Source: Paenibacillus sp. HGH0039
GTDB taxonomy: Bacteria; Bacillota; Bacilli; Paenibacillales; NBRC-103111
Length of the DNA stretch: 64,000 bases
Assembly: GCF_000411255.1 (NCBI RefSeq)
Contig: NZ_KE150413.1
Location: forward strand, 1,094,999-1,158,998
Direction of reading: 5' to 3'
In this document: piece after piece, positions 23,127-31,738 of the stretch
Layout of the letters: the number at the start of each line of letters is the position of its first letter
Position numbering within the stretch: the stretch's first letter is position 1
Notes under the pieces: generated by a model
Database searches by the model: none
What the model was told of the DNA's origin: nothing
Seen by the model: the letters and a program-made list of their open reading frames with translations, nothing else
Position numbers and translations under genes: made by a program

Positions 23127-24476
23127 TTGGGGAGTTTTGAATGGGATAAAATTTTTCTGAACATGGCACTGGTCTTATTACTGGTACTGCTCAACGGGTT
23201 CTTCGTCGCCGCCGAGTTCGCGCTCGTGAAAGTGCGTCAATCGAAACTGCAGCAGCTCGTGAATGAAGGGAACAAGAAAGCGAAATTCGCTTTTGCCGTC
23301 ACCAAGAAACTGGACGCTTACTTGTCCGCCACCCAGCTCGGGATTACGCTTGCGTCCCTCGGACTCGGCTGGGTCGGGGAAAGCGCGATTGCGGAACTCA
23401 TTATCGAACCGCTTTTCCATGCACTTAATTGGCATTCGACTTTCCTGTCGGGGACGATCTCGCTGGTTTTGTCTTTCTCAATTGTGACGTTTCTTCACAT
23501 CGTGCTGGGGGAACTTGCGCCCAAATCGCTGGCGATCCAGAAACCCGATGCGGTTTCTTTGTGGACTTCGGCCCCGCTGATGTATTTCTATAAAATTTTT
23601 CTTCCCGCTATCTGGGTTCTCAACGGAGCGGCACGGCTGCTTCTTAAAATGTTCGGCGTCCAGCCGGCCAATGAACACGATGCCGCGCATACAGAGGAAG
23701 AAATCCGCATATTGATGAATCAGAGCGCCAGAAGCGGACACATCGACCGCGACGAAATGCTTCTGTTCGATAATATTTTCGAATTCTCCGACCGTATTGC
23801 CCGCGAGGTGATGCTGCCCCGCACGGACATGGACTGTCTGTTCATCGACCAGCCTTACGACGAAATTTTGCAGCATATCTACGAGACGAAGCATACGCGC
23901 TACCCGGTGGCCTTGGGGGACAAGGACCAGATTATCGGCTTTGTCCACATTACCGATCTGCTGACCGCGGACGCAACGGTTCAGGTCGAGCTGCAGCAGT
24001 TCGTGCGGCCGATTCTCAGCGTACCGGAATCCATGGAGATCAGCCAGGTGCTCAAGCTTATGCAAAAAAAGCATTCCCAGCTCGCCATCGTAGTGGACGA
24101 GTACGGCGGAACGGCGGGGATGCTGGCGCTCGAAGACATCATGGAGGAAATCGTCGGCGAGCTTCATGACGAATTCGATGAGGATGAGAGACCGAGCATC
24201 GAAGTTAAAGGAAACATCACTTCCGTCGAAGGACGCACACTGATTGAAGATTTAAACGTGCTGCTTCATCTCGAAATTGAGGATGAGGAAGTCGACACGA
24301 TCGGCGGCTGGGTGTTCAAGACGCTTGAAGGCTCCCCGATCAAAGGGAAAAAAGTGGTCTTTGGCGGACACACGTTTGAAGTCGCCGAGGTGGACCGGCT
24401 TCGTATTACCCGTGTCAATATCACGAAGAACGAAAGCGAAACGCCCAAAGATCCTGCAGCCGGACTGGAGGAATAA
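23127..24476 (+). CDS. CNNM/CBS/CorC-domain membrane protein
   Basis: This 449-residue protein belongs to the hemolysin-C-like family (B. subtilis YhdP, YugS, YrkA), linked to magnesium transport or homeostasis. It has a DUF21/CNNM membrane domain with about four helices (1-200, with LGLGWVGE and HIVLGELAPKSLA), a CBS pair (about 215-335) and a CorC_HlyC domain at the end. The start is a TTG 9 bases after AAAGGAG. It lies 27 bases after yfkAB and 17 before the next gene, so the three probably form an operon. Confidence 0.9.
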   Translation: MGSFEWDKIFLNMALVLLLVLLNGFFVAAEFALVKVRQSKLQQLVNEGNKKAKFAFAVTKKLDAYLSATQLGITLASLGLGWVGESAIAELIIEPLFHALNWHSTFLSGTISLVLSFSIVTFLHIVLGELAPKSLAIQKPDAVSLWTSAPLMYFYKIFLPAIWVLNGAARLLLKMFGVQPANEHDAAHTEEEIRILMNQSARSGHIDRDEMLLFDNIFEFSDRIAREVMLPRTDMDCLFIDQPYDEILQHIYETKHTRYPVALGDKDQIIGFVHITDLLTADATVQVELQQFVRPILSVPESMEISQVLKLMQKKHSQLAIVVDEYGGTAGMLALEDIMEEIVGELHDEFDEDERPSIEVKGNITSVEGRTLIEDLNVLLHLEIEDEEVDTIGGWVFKTLEGSPIKGKKVVFGGHTFEVAEVDRLRITRVNITKNESETPKDPAAGLEE

Positions 24477-24493
24477 AGGGGGAATTCTTTCAC

Positions 24494-25540
24494 GTGTCGT
24501 GGAAAACCCTGCTTATACTGGCTTTCGGGCTTCTGCTGCTGTACGGTCTCTTCACAGTGGGAATGCCGTTCCTGCTGGCGATCGTGACCGCGATGCTGCT
24601 GGAGCCCGTGGTGACAGTGGGAATGCGGCTGCTTAAACTGCGCAGGTTTGCAGCCGTTTCTCTTGTCAGCACACTGTTTACGCTTCTTACCCTGGGCCTT
24701 TTCTCCATGATCGGCGTCAAAGTCGTAACAGAATTTATGAACTTCTGGGGCAAAATCCCCGTTTATCTGGAGGAAACCGGCATTTATGTGGAGGATGCGG
24801 CCGCAAGGGCGAGAATGATGTACGAGTCCCTTTTCCCGGGCGATAACTCCCAAATGCAAGTCTGGCTGCAAAACGGACTGGCTTCCGCCGCCCAAGCACT
24901 GGAGCGTTTTATCCTGCTTTTGTCCGACTCGTTTCTGGGAGCGGCCGCGGCCATCCCGAATCTTCTTATTTTGTTCATCGTCTACTTGTTCTCCCTCTAT
25001 CTCTTCTCCTACTCGCTGCCCGTATTGAAGCAATCCTTCCTGAATATGTTCGATGACCGTTCCCGTGAAAAAGTCGAAAAACTGATCCTTTCCCTCCGTC
25101 AGGCATTGTTTGGATTTATGTATGCCCAAGTCATGATGTCGATGCTCACTTATGTGCTTACCTTGATCGGCCTTTTGTTTATCCGGACGGACTATCCGCT
25201 TGCGATTGCCCTGCTTGTCATGTTCATGGAATTCGTGCCGGTGATCGGAACGGGACTCGTTTTTCTGCCGTGGGCGATTTACAGGCTGTTGCTTGGCGAT
25301 CCGGGCATGGGTATGCAGATCATGCTGCTGTTTATCGTCATCACGCTGGCCCGCCGCGTTATCGAGCCCAAAATTTTAAGCAACTCGGTCGGAATTAGCG
25401 CGCTTGCGGCCATGGTTTCCTTATACATCGGGTTCGAGCTGATGGGTGTGGCCGGCATGTTCCTGGGCCCGCTGATTGTCATTCTCTTTCAAACGATGCG
25501 GCAGGTCGGACTGCTGCAATTCAAGATTAACCTGGATTAG
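24494..25540 (+). CDS. AI-2E/YtvI-family membrane protein
   Basis: This 348-residue protein has the PerM/AI-2E transporter family pattern: paired N-terminal helices, a cytosolic helical region, then a C-terminal membrane block with EFVPVIGTGLVFLPWA and RRVIEPKILSNSVGISAL. Within that family it most resembles the sporulation protein YtvI, but I cannot exclude another branch. The start is a GTG about 10 bases after GGGGGAA. It is the last gene before a strong terminator. Confidence 0.75.
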   Translation: MSWKTLLILAFGLLLLYGLFTVGMPFLLAIVTAMLLEPVVTVGMRLLKLRRFAAVSLVSTLFTLLTLGLFSMIGVKVVTEFMNFWGKIPVYLEETGIYVEDAAARARMMYESLFPGDNSQMQVWLQNGLASAAQALERFILLLSDSFLGAAAAIPNLLILFIVYLFSLYLFSYSLPVLKQSFLNMFDDRSREKVEKLILSLRQALFGFMYAQVMMSMLTYVLTLIGLLFIRTDYPLAIALLVMFMEFVPVIGTGLVFLPWAIYRLLLGDPGMGMQIMLLFIVITLARRVIEPKILSNSVGISALAAMVSLYIGFELMGVAGMFLGPLIVILFQTMRQVGLLQFKINLD

Positions 25541-25560
25541 AAGGTCTGTTTGGTGTACAA

Positions 25561-25604
25561 AAGCCTATCGTCCCGAGCTTGCGCTCCGGACGATAGGCTT
25601 TTTT
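25561..25604. terminator. Strong terminator after the YtvI-like gene
   Basis: AAGCCTATCGTCC pairs with its complement (with an inner GAGC/GCTC extension) and is followed by six T residues. On the minus strand it is followed by TTTT, so it may also stop transcription of the GH84 gene. Confidence 0.9.
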
Positions 25605-25711
25605 GGATGACTGCCCGTAGAGATCAAGCAGCCGTCAAATAAAAATGTACACTACGAACCATCCGAAGTATCCTTGGCGAAGCTTTGACGAAGTACGGAT
25701 TCCGCCCTCGT

Positions 25712-28297
25712 TCAGTTCGCCGCCTGATCGCGGTCCGCCGTGACGTCGAACTCACGGATCATGACCCACTCCGTCTGGGACGCGTTGCTTTTCAGCCGGA
25801 CAAAGTGAGCGCGGAAGGGCGCGGCGGGAGTAAAATCAATTTCCCGCTGCTCCGTAAATTCCGCCAGCTTCGTCCAGCTGAGGCCGTTCAGCGAAGCTTC
25901 CAGAGAAGCGCTGAGGATGAGGTCGCCAGCCTGCGGAGCTGCCGGATCGGGATGGCCCAGGCTGATGCGGACCCGGCGTACCTGTGCCGGCTGCCCCAGG
26001 TTTACGCCCACGTAATCTCCGGATTGCGGGGCTCTGCCGCTCCAGAAATACGTATCCGCCCGGCCGTCGGTCATGTTTGCGAGCACGTTGCTTTCCCAGG
26101 CGGGAAGTGTGCTGATCGGGTCGGTGAACCCGCGGTTCTCACGCCACCTGACATACATCTCGTAGGCTGACGAGACCCGCTGCAGGAACGGCTCCATAAC
26201 TCCGTCGGCCGAAACCTTTTTGTTGGGGACCGGGTAGATTCCCTTTTCGACTGAAATGGTTACGCTCCCGTCACGGATATCCACTTTAGCGCCTACTATC
26301 GTCATGCTTTTCAACCATTCTCTGTCTTGGCCCGAGTGAAGGCTGAGTACGTAGCCGTCGGGGGGAATGACCGAGTTGTTGCCGCCTTCCCGGATGATGC
26401 GCCCGTTCACGACCGTCACCTCGTAGCCCCACTCGTTCGTCCCGGTCCTTGCCCCATATACCGATGTATACCGGATAAGCTCGGATTCACCCCGCTCACG
26501 ATTTTCGCCGTCGATACGGCGCGAGCCTGTTCTCGGTTCCGTTACCTCGATGTCGACGGTATCCTGCGTGAGAACGGCGGCGTAGGCGGAGTACCGGGCA
26601 TCGGCCTCTTCACCGCTGCCCAGCATCATCGCCAGAAGCAGGGAAACGGCGGATTCACCGGCTTTTCCGTAAAAGTCGATTTTTTTCAGCCAGTCCGCCG
26701 TTTCCCTTACGAAATCGGGATTGTGCATTTGAGCCAATCGTAAGGCTGCCCTGCGCATAGAGCCGAAGTAGGCGATCAAACGAGCGGCGGCTTTCTCCGG
26801 TGCGCCCTTCTCGAAATCTTCCCAGAAAGCCGCAAGAAGAGCTGTGAGCTTTGGAGATTCACCGCCGTGGACGGCGGAGGATAAATGATTTTCCGCCAAA
26901 ATCCGCAGTTCCTTATACAGCGGCCCTCCGAATTCCTTCAGAGATCTTTCCCAGGATTCCCAGAGTTTATAGGCACCGGGCTTCCAGGCATACTCGGCTG
27001 AAGTGAACAAAGCAAGCAAAGAGGCCTGCAAATGCTCCATCGGATTGGACAAATAGCCGAATTGGCCGTGCTTGTGCAGCTCGGCGTCTCTGCCCTCCAA
27101 GGGCCCGAGAAACAGCTTCTCCCGCACATAATCCGTCACCGGGTAGTTATCCCACAAGAGCATATCGTGATTGAACACCTTGTGAATCCGCTCGGCTTCC
27201 CCGGAAGTGATAACCGCCGGAGCGATGCCGATCCCCGTCCAGCAGACGAGGATGCCCGGATCTACCAATTCGGCAAAGCGTTTCCGGTAAGGGCTGGAGC
27301 CGTCCTGATAATATTCGGTCGGCGCCGTAATGAGCCTGGAGGCGCCGGGATGCGCTTGCACGAACTCGCGGTTGAACCGGTTCAGCAGATAAGCCTGCGC
27401 AGCCGCAGCGGGGCTCTCGTCCCCGCCGAACTTCTGTACATCGTCCGCACAGTTGGGATTCTGGAAAATATCATCCATAAGCAGAGAGAAATGGCGGACT
27501 CCGAGCGTCCACATCTGGCTCGCTTTGGCAGCCAGCTTCTGAAATTCCTCGTTCGACGAGAAACAGATATCGAGCCCGGGCGAGAGCGCGTAAACGAAGC
27601 GGACACCGGCTTTTTCGGCCGCATCCACATACCTGCGGATATGACGGAGCTCTTCCTCCGGGTACGGCTCCCGCCAGCGTCCGCGCAGGTACGGATCATC
27701 TTTCGGAGCGTATAGGTACGTGTTCATTTTATGATCGCCGAGGAAAGCAATCAGATTGACCCGGTCGTCCGGAGACCACGGACCGCCGTAGAACCCTTCC
27801 ACAACGCCCCTTACGGGGAACGCGGGGAAGTCCCGGATCGTGATAGCCGGCACAGCGGCCATCATCGGGCCTTTGCGGATGAGCTGCTTAAGCGTGCGGA
27901 CCGCATAAAGGGTGCCGGTATGATCCGCGCCTGCCAGCACGATCATGCTGCCGCCGCGTTTGCTACGCCGCGCCGCAAGGGTGTAGCCCTCTTCGGGAAT
28001 TCCGAGGGAGTCGCCGCTGCGCCGGCTCCGGAATTCCCGCTGTACGGCGGGATCGGCCGGCAGCTTGCCGATATAGACGGCCAGAGGCATTTTGGCGGCG
28101 GAATGCCAGTCCTTGCACGGAACGACGCGCTTGACGCCGGACCCGATAAGCAGACTCCGCAGCTCCAGCAGAGCTTCGGGGGACGTATCCGCGCCTGCCA
28201 GGATTCCGGCGGTTGCATACAAAGGGACGGTGTACCCGCTGTATTCCACCTGCTGCGGGGGCGGGGTCAGAAGGGGAGCTTTCAGATGATGTGTCAT
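25712..28297 (-). CDS. GH84 beta-N-acetylglucosaminidase with C-terminal discoidin-like domain
   Basis: This 861-residue glycoside hydrolase should release terminal N-acetylglucosamine. Residues 1-150 form the hexosaminidase N-terminal domain. The GH84 barrel follows, with RGVVEGFYGGPW (163-174) and the catalytic Asp pair Asp275-Asp276 in LLMDDIF. The last 140 residues (TDGRADTYFWSG, LGQPAQVRRVRI, REFDVTAD) look like an F5/8-type carbohydrate-binding domain. No signal peptide is visible, so a cytosolic or spore/mother-cell role is possible. AAAGGAG lies 9 bases before the ATG. Confidence 0.9.
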   Translation of the reverse strand: MTHHLKAPLLTPPPQQVEYSGYTVPLYATAGILAGADTSPEALLELRSLLIGSGVKRVVPCKDWHSAAKMPLAVYIGKLPADPAVQREFRSRRSGDSLGIPEEGYTLAARRSKRGGSMIVLAGADHTGTLYAVRTLKQLIRKGPMMAAVPAITIRDFPAFPVRGVVEGFYGGPWSPDDRVNLIAFLGDHKMNTYLYAPKDDPYLRGRWREPYPEEELRHIRRYVDAAEKAGVRFVYALSPGLDICFSSNEEFQKLAAKASQMWTLGVRHFSLLMDDIFQNPNCADDVQKFGGDESPAAAAQAYLLNRFNREFVQAHPGASRLITAPTEYYQDGSSPYRKRFAELVDPGILVCWTGIGIAPAVITSGEAERIHKVFNHDMLLWDNYPVTDYVREKLFLGPLEGRDAELHKHGQFGYLSNPMEHLQASLLALFTSAEYAWKPGAYKLWESWERSLKEFGGPLYKELRILAENHLSSAVHGGESPKLTALLAAFWEDFEKGAPEKAAARLIAYFGSMRRAALRLAQMHNPDFVRETADWLKKIDFYGKAGESAVSLLLAMMLGSGEEADARYSAYAAVLTQDTVDIEVTEPRTGSRRIDGENRERGESELIRYTSVYGARTGTNEWGYEVTVVNGRIIREGGNNSVIPPDGYVLSLHSGQDREWLKSMTIVGAKVDIRDGSVTISVEKGIYPVPNKKVSADGVMEPFLQRVSSAYEMYVRWRENRGFTDPISTLPAWESNVLANMTDGRADTYFWSGRAPQSGDYVGVNLGQPAQVRRVRISLGHPDPAAPQAGDLILSASLEASLNGLSWTKLAEFTEQREIDFTPAAPFRAHFVRLKSNASQTEWVMIREFDVTADRDQAAN

Positions 28298-28417
28298 GCC
28301 ATCTCACTCCTTTTTTTAAAGGGGAAAAGGCTTCCCCGGATCGTCTCTCTTTCTATCATAGGATATTCATAGAGACGGTAGAGATGACAATCTTGCGGAT
28401 TATTCCGCTTTTATTTC

Positions 28418-28468
28418 GTAAATCTGGGCGGATGCCCATACCATCCCTGGGCGGATGCCATATGGTAT
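28418..28468 (+). promoter_or_regulatory. Putative cotJ promoter region with direct and inverted repeats
   Basis: The 13-base sequence CTGGGCGGATGCC occurs at 28424 and 28447, and ATACCAT/ATGGTAT form an inverted pair. CATACCAT (28437-28444) is one base from the sigma-E -10 consensus CATACAAT, with GTAAATC as a possible -35. B. subtilis cotJ is known to be sigma-E dependent; the assignment here is tentative. Confidence 0.4.
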
Positions 28469-28508
28469 TGCAGAGCCACACCATTACCGGTTACAAGGAG
28501 GAAGCGCA

Positions 28509-28712
28509 TTGTATCCTGAAGTCCGCATGTATCATCCTTTCGTGGGGCCGTTCGACCCCTGCCCGCCGAAGCTCGTCAAAACGTATGTAACTCCGCCGAA
28601 CCTGTTCATCAAGTTCCAGCCCATGTGCCTGCCGCAGTTTAGCCCTTACGAGGCTTTGAGGCTCGGTACCCTTTGGCCGGAGCTGTACAGCAGCTACGAA
28701 CCCAAGTGCTAA
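28509..28712 (+). CDS. cotJA: Spore coat protein CotJA
   Basis: This 67-residue protein has the CotJA pattern: HPFVGPFDPCPPK, then TPPNLFIKFQP, and the ending SPYEALRLGTLWPELYSSYEPK. CotJA is needed for assembly of CotJC into the spore coat. The TTG at 28509 is chosen because AAGGAGG lies 6 bases before it; the first in-frame ATG is 8 codons later and lacks a site. It is the first gene of cotJABC. Confidence 0.9.
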   Translation: MYPEVRMYHPFVGPFDPCPPKLVKTYVTPPNLFIKFQPMCLPQFSPYEALRLGTLWPELYSSYEPKC

Positions 28713-28750
28713 CCCGGTCCGAAAGCGAAAGAGAGGGGAACGACAACCGT

Positions 28751-29017
28751 ATGCACAAACAACTGGATGAAAATTATTACCGGCTTTTGCACGACCTGCA
28801 AGCGGCCGATTTCGTACTGGTCGAACTGACCTTGTATCTGGACACCCATCCCGAAGATGGCAACGCTCTGCAGCAGTTCAACGAATTTTCCCAAAAACGG
28901 AAGCAAATCGCGCTGGAATATGAGTGTTTGTACGGACCGCTTCTGCAGTACGGGCAAAATGCGCTGCCGCAGCAGACTTGGGAGTGGGCTGAAGCTCCCT
29001 GGCCTTGGCAGGTATGA
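28751..29017 (+). CDS. cotJB: Spore coat protein CotJB
   Basis: This 88-residue protein matches CotJB: an N-terminal YYRLLHDLQAADFVLVELTLYLDTHP segment, NEFSQKRK, and the tryptophan-rich ending TWEWAEAPWPWQV. It sits between cotJA and cotJC, as in Bacillus. The ATG at 28751 follows a GAGGGGA at a rather long spacing; a longer frame from 28673 overlaps cotJA and is less likely. Confidence 0.9.
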   Translation: MHKQLDENYYRLLHDLQAADFVLVELTLYLDTHPEDGNALQQFNEFSQKRKQIALEYECLYGPLLQYGQNALPQQTWEWAEAPWPWQV

Positions 29018-29094
29018 CATGTGTAGAGGAAACTGTATGAACGGCCTGGACGGAAGAACAAGCACGGTTGTGCTTAAGGAGACGGGGGATTCCG

Positions 29095-29664
29095 ATGTGG
29101 ATTTACGAGAAGAAATTGCAGTATCCGGTTCGTGTAAGCAAATGCGATCCGCACATGGCCAAACTTCTGATCGAGCAGTACGGGGGTGCGGACGGGGAAC
29201 TTGCTGCCGCGCTTCGTTACTTGAACCAGCGTTACACCATTCCGGACAAAGTAATCGGGGTACTGAATGATATCGGGACAGAAGAATTCGCTCACCTAGA
29301 GATGATTGCCACGATGATCTACAAGCTTACGAAAGACGCCACTCCCGACCAGCTAAAAGCCGCGGGCCTGGGCGAATATTACGTCAACCACGATTCGGCT
29401 TTGTATTACCAAAATGCGGCCGGCACACCGTGGACGGCAGCCTACATTCAAGCCAAGGGCGATCCCATCGCCGACCTTTACGAAGATATCGCGGCGGAAG
29501 AAAAGGCGCGTGCTACCTATCAGTGGCTCATTGATCTGACGGACGACGTCGATCTCCAGGATGGGCTGAAATTCCTGCGTGAACGTGAGATCATCCATTC
29601 GATGCGTTTCCGCGAAGCGGTAGAAATTCTTAAAGACGAAAGGGCGGCCCAGAAAATTTTCTAG
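29095..29664 (+). CDS. cotJC: Spore coat protein CotJC, Mn-catalase-like
   Basis: This 189-residue protein belongs to the manganese catalase family used in the spore coat. The start MWIYEKKLQYPV is typical, and metal-ligand candidates are in GTEEFAHLEMI and AAEEKARATYQWL plus the final EREIIHSMRF helix. The ATG at 29095 is the conserved start; the frame extends 9 codons upstream without support. A terminator follows directly. Confidence 0.93.
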   Translation: MWIYEKKLQYPVRVSKCDPHMAKLLIEQYGGADGELAAALRYLNQRYTIPDKVIGVLNDIGTEEFAHLEMIATMIYKLTKDATPDQLKAAGLGEYYVNHDSALYYQNAAGTPWTAAYIQAKGDPIADLYEDIAAEEKARATYQWLIDLTDDVDLQDGLKFLREREIIHSMRFREAVEILKDERAAQKIF

Positions 29665-29674
29665 CGGCCTGGAC

Positions 29675-29701
29675 AAAAAGACGGGGAAACCCGTCTTTTT
29701 T
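29675..29701 (+). terminator. Terminator of cotJABC
   Basis: AAAAAGACGGG pairs with CCCGTCTTTTT around a GAAA tetraloop, followed by T residues. Confidence 0.92.
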
Positions 29702-29878
29702 CGGCAATTTTTAAGATAACCGAGCCGACGACTTCAATAGATATGGAAAAATTGAATAAGATTACTAATTTTTCCGGAACGTTTCCCCTTCTGAAGGTGT
29801 CTTACTTATATAAAGGTTACAAGTAAACAGTCCGTTTAAATGGCGTAGGTCTTATAGGAGCGGTGTTAGGAGCTGGAC
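29702..29878. other. AT-rich intergenic region, no gene called
   Basis: There is TATATAAA-like sequence near 29815 but no convincing -35 spacing, and no frame with a ribosome binding site until the short one at 29879. Confidence 0.4.
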
Positions 29879-29962
29879 ATGGGCAAAAATGATGTCGTAT
29901 TTACGAAAAATCTTAAAAAGTTCGTCAGCTTTCCGCTAAAAAATACCACATTTTACCTATAA
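29879..29962 (+). CDS. Possible 27-residue basic peptide
   Basis: A short frame beginning MGKNDVVFTKNLKKF and ending in TFYL is preceded by TAGGAGC at 6 bases. It has several lysines and hydrophobic residues. Nothing else supports it; it could be a leader peptide for the next gene or chance. Confidence 0.25.
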   Translation: MGKNDVVFTKNLKKFVSFPLKNTTFYL

Positions 29963-30038
29963 GTATGATAAAATGGAATAAGTTAGCAAGAAATTAAGAG
30001 CGAAACCTATATTTTGGAATAAGGAGGAGGCTGCTATT

Positions 30039-30260
30039 ATGGGGATCACATTAAGTCTGCTGATCGGTATGTTAGTTCTTTTAGCGGCATCATTAGGTCT
30101 GCGCAAACCGAAGGAATTCGACCGGTCCGATAACGTGCCGTTTCGTCCTTTCGATGATATTTACGAGGGGAAGAAGCGGCCGACTGTAGAATCGGTACAA
30201 AGCCAGGCAGCCGTGAAAATAGAAGAAAAGCCGAGAGAAAGGAAACGAATCGCCAAATAA
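30039..30260 (+). CDS. Small single-pass membrane protein
   Basis: This 73-residue protein has one N-terminal hydrophobic helix (about residues 3-21) followed by a charged tail rich in Lys, Arg and Glu. TAAGGAGGAGG precedes the ATG at good spacing, so the gene is probably real. I do not recognise the family. It lies upstream of the first c-di-AMP riboswitch but is not obviously part of that unit. Confidence 0.65.
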   Translation: MGITLSLLIGMLVLLAASLGLRKPKEFDRSDNVPFRPFDDIYEGKKRPTVESVQSQAAVKIEEKPRERKRIAK

Positions 30261-30535
30261 AGGTTTCCTCCTATGGGATGAATTTCCTGGATATATGGTG
30301 AAGAAACAATGCCTTTTATGAGAAACACATGAGAATTACATAAGCGGAATGTGAGAATGGCGTTAATTTTCTCTCTCGCGTTTTTCCGGCCGAAAGGGCG
30401 GGGAAGCATCAAATAGGCTTGATGGAACAGCTTTTTACAGCAGCTTCAGCGGTGGATTAAAAAAATGAAAAGGTTGTTTTCTGCCAATTTGTGTGTGTTT
30501 GTTTCTAAAGATGTATGTGATAGCTTGTGTAGAGA
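30261..30535. other. Intergenic region upstream of riboswitch 1
   Basis: No gene is seen. The promoter for the riboswitch transcript should lie here, but I could not identify -35 and -10 boxes with confidence. Confidence 0.4.
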
Positions 30536-30697
30536 GCCGAAACTTCTTCCGTTTCCCGGATTTTCCAGGAGAGGAGGAGGTGCGGGGGATGATTTATTTC
30601 GGAACCGTGTGTATGACTGCGGCGTCCGATAGGGGTGAATCGCTGGCAGCAGCGTGGGCGACTTCTCAGTCCGAACCCGACAACTAACCTCGTAGGC
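30536..30697 (+). promoter_or_regulatory. Cyclic di-AMP riboswitch (ydaO/yuaA type), copy 1
   Basis: The conserved blocks of the ydaO motif appear in order: GCGGGGGA (near 30583), AGGGGTGAATCGCTG (near 30632), then CCGAACCCGACAACTAACC and CGTAGGC up to 30697. A 5' GCC at 30536 can pair with the closing GGC. This class is known to bind c-di-AMP and shut off cell-wall hydrolase and ion-transport genes. The next gene, 27 bases on, is a 3D-domain wall protein, a classic target. With so little space, control may act on translation. Confidence 0.85.
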
Positions 30698-30724
30698 AAT
30701 ACCGAGAAGGAGCGTACATCAACT

Positions 30725-31690
30725 ATGGCTTTAAAGCATCATTGGAAAAAAACATGCGCTACTCTGCTGCTGGGTGCAGTGGTGGCGGCATCTTCCGCAT
30801 TCCAGTCGCAGGCGGCTGAAACGGAAACGGCTAAAAACGACGGCCTGTTGTATTGGAAACTGGCTAAATCTTATCAGGAGATTGCAGCCGGTATGACCGA
30901 TACCGTAGGACAAGCAGCCGATTCGGAGCTTACCCAATCTTTGGTGACACCGGAAAATCAAACCCTGGTGCTATCCGAGCCAAATTCCATGTGGAACTTC
31001 GCTTCCCAAATGAATATGGACGTTCTTGACCTCTTATCGTTAAATCCCGATGCGGATCCGCTTAGCCTGCCGGCAGGCAGCGAGCTGAAAATTGTGGGGG
31101 AAGCGGCCCTTGAGCAGCTTAAAGCTTTAAAAGCGACGGTAAAAGTCCCGGTCCAGGCACCGGCCAAAGTTCAGCTTGCATCGGCCTCGCCAAGTCAGAC
31201 GGACTCCATAAAACCTTCGGAGGCTCTTCAAAAGAGCGGCAAACCGCAGGCTCCCGAACCGAAGAAAACCGCGGAGAAGAAGGCCGTTAAGAAACCGGCT
31301 GCCCAAGCGGCATCGGCTTCCGCAAAATCTGGCCAGACGCTGACAACCGCGGCGGGCAAACAGATTCAATACAAAAAAGTGCTGAATATCAAGGCATCGG
31401 CCTATTCCGCTGACCCGAGCGAGAACGGCGGATATGCCGGCATCGACTACTACGGCAACAAACTGACCGTCGGCACGATCGCGGTCGATCCGAAAGTAAT
31501 TCCGCTCGGCTCCACCGTATATGTAACGGGTTATGCTTTCCCGGGCCTTCCGGCCAAGGGAATGATCGCCAAAGCGACGGACATCGGCGGCGCGATCAAA
31601 GGCAACCGGATCGATATTTTCGTTCCGGGCTCCAAAGATAAAGTAAACAACTTTGGCTATCAAAGCGTGAAAGTATACATTCTTAAATAA
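30725..31690 (+). CDS. Secreted 3D-domain cell-wall protein
   Basis: This 321-residue protein has a signal peptide (KHHWKK then a hydrophobic stretch to QSQAA), a LysM-like segment (about 75-135, NFASQMNMDVLDLLSLNP), a Lys/Pro/Ala-rich linker, and a C-terminal 3D domain (about 225-321). That domain shows TVGTIAVDPKVIPLG and ATDIGGAIKGNRIDIF with the three conserved aspartates of the double-psi barrel. It probably cleaves peptidoglycan as a lytic transglycosylase-like enzyme. The ATG at 30725 is chosen because the upstream frame runs through the riboswitch. Confidence 0.88.
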   Translation: MALKHHWKKTCATLLLGAVVAASSAFQSQAAETETAKNDGLLYWKLAKSYQEIAAGMTDTVGQAADSELTQSLVTPENQTLVLSEPNSMWNFASQMNMDVLDLLSLNPDADPLSLPAGSELKIVGEAALEQLKALKATVKVPVQAPAKVQLASASPSQTDSIKPSEALQKSGKPQAPEPKKTAEKKAVKKPAAQAASASAKSGQTLTTAAGKQIQYKKVLNIKASAYSADPSENGGYAGIDYYGNKLTVGTIAVDPKVIPLGSTVYVTGYAFPGLPAKGMIAKATDIGGAIKGNRIDIFVPGSKDKVNNFGYQSVKVYILK

Positions 31691-31709
31691 CCATTAGCCG
31701 GAAAGAAGG

Positions 31710-31735
31710 CGGGAGCGGATGCTCCCGTCTTTTGT
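31710..31735. terminator. Shared terminator between convergent genes
   Basis: GGCGGGAGC and GCTCCCGTC pair around GGAT, with TTTT after it on the plus strand and a T-rich stretch on the minus strand. Confidence 0.7.
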
Positions 31736-31738
31736 GCG

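Noticed and set aside
30493-30687. A 64-codon frame upstream of the 3D-domain gene
   Set aside because: It runs through the conserved c-di-AMP riboswitch core, which explains the sequence better.
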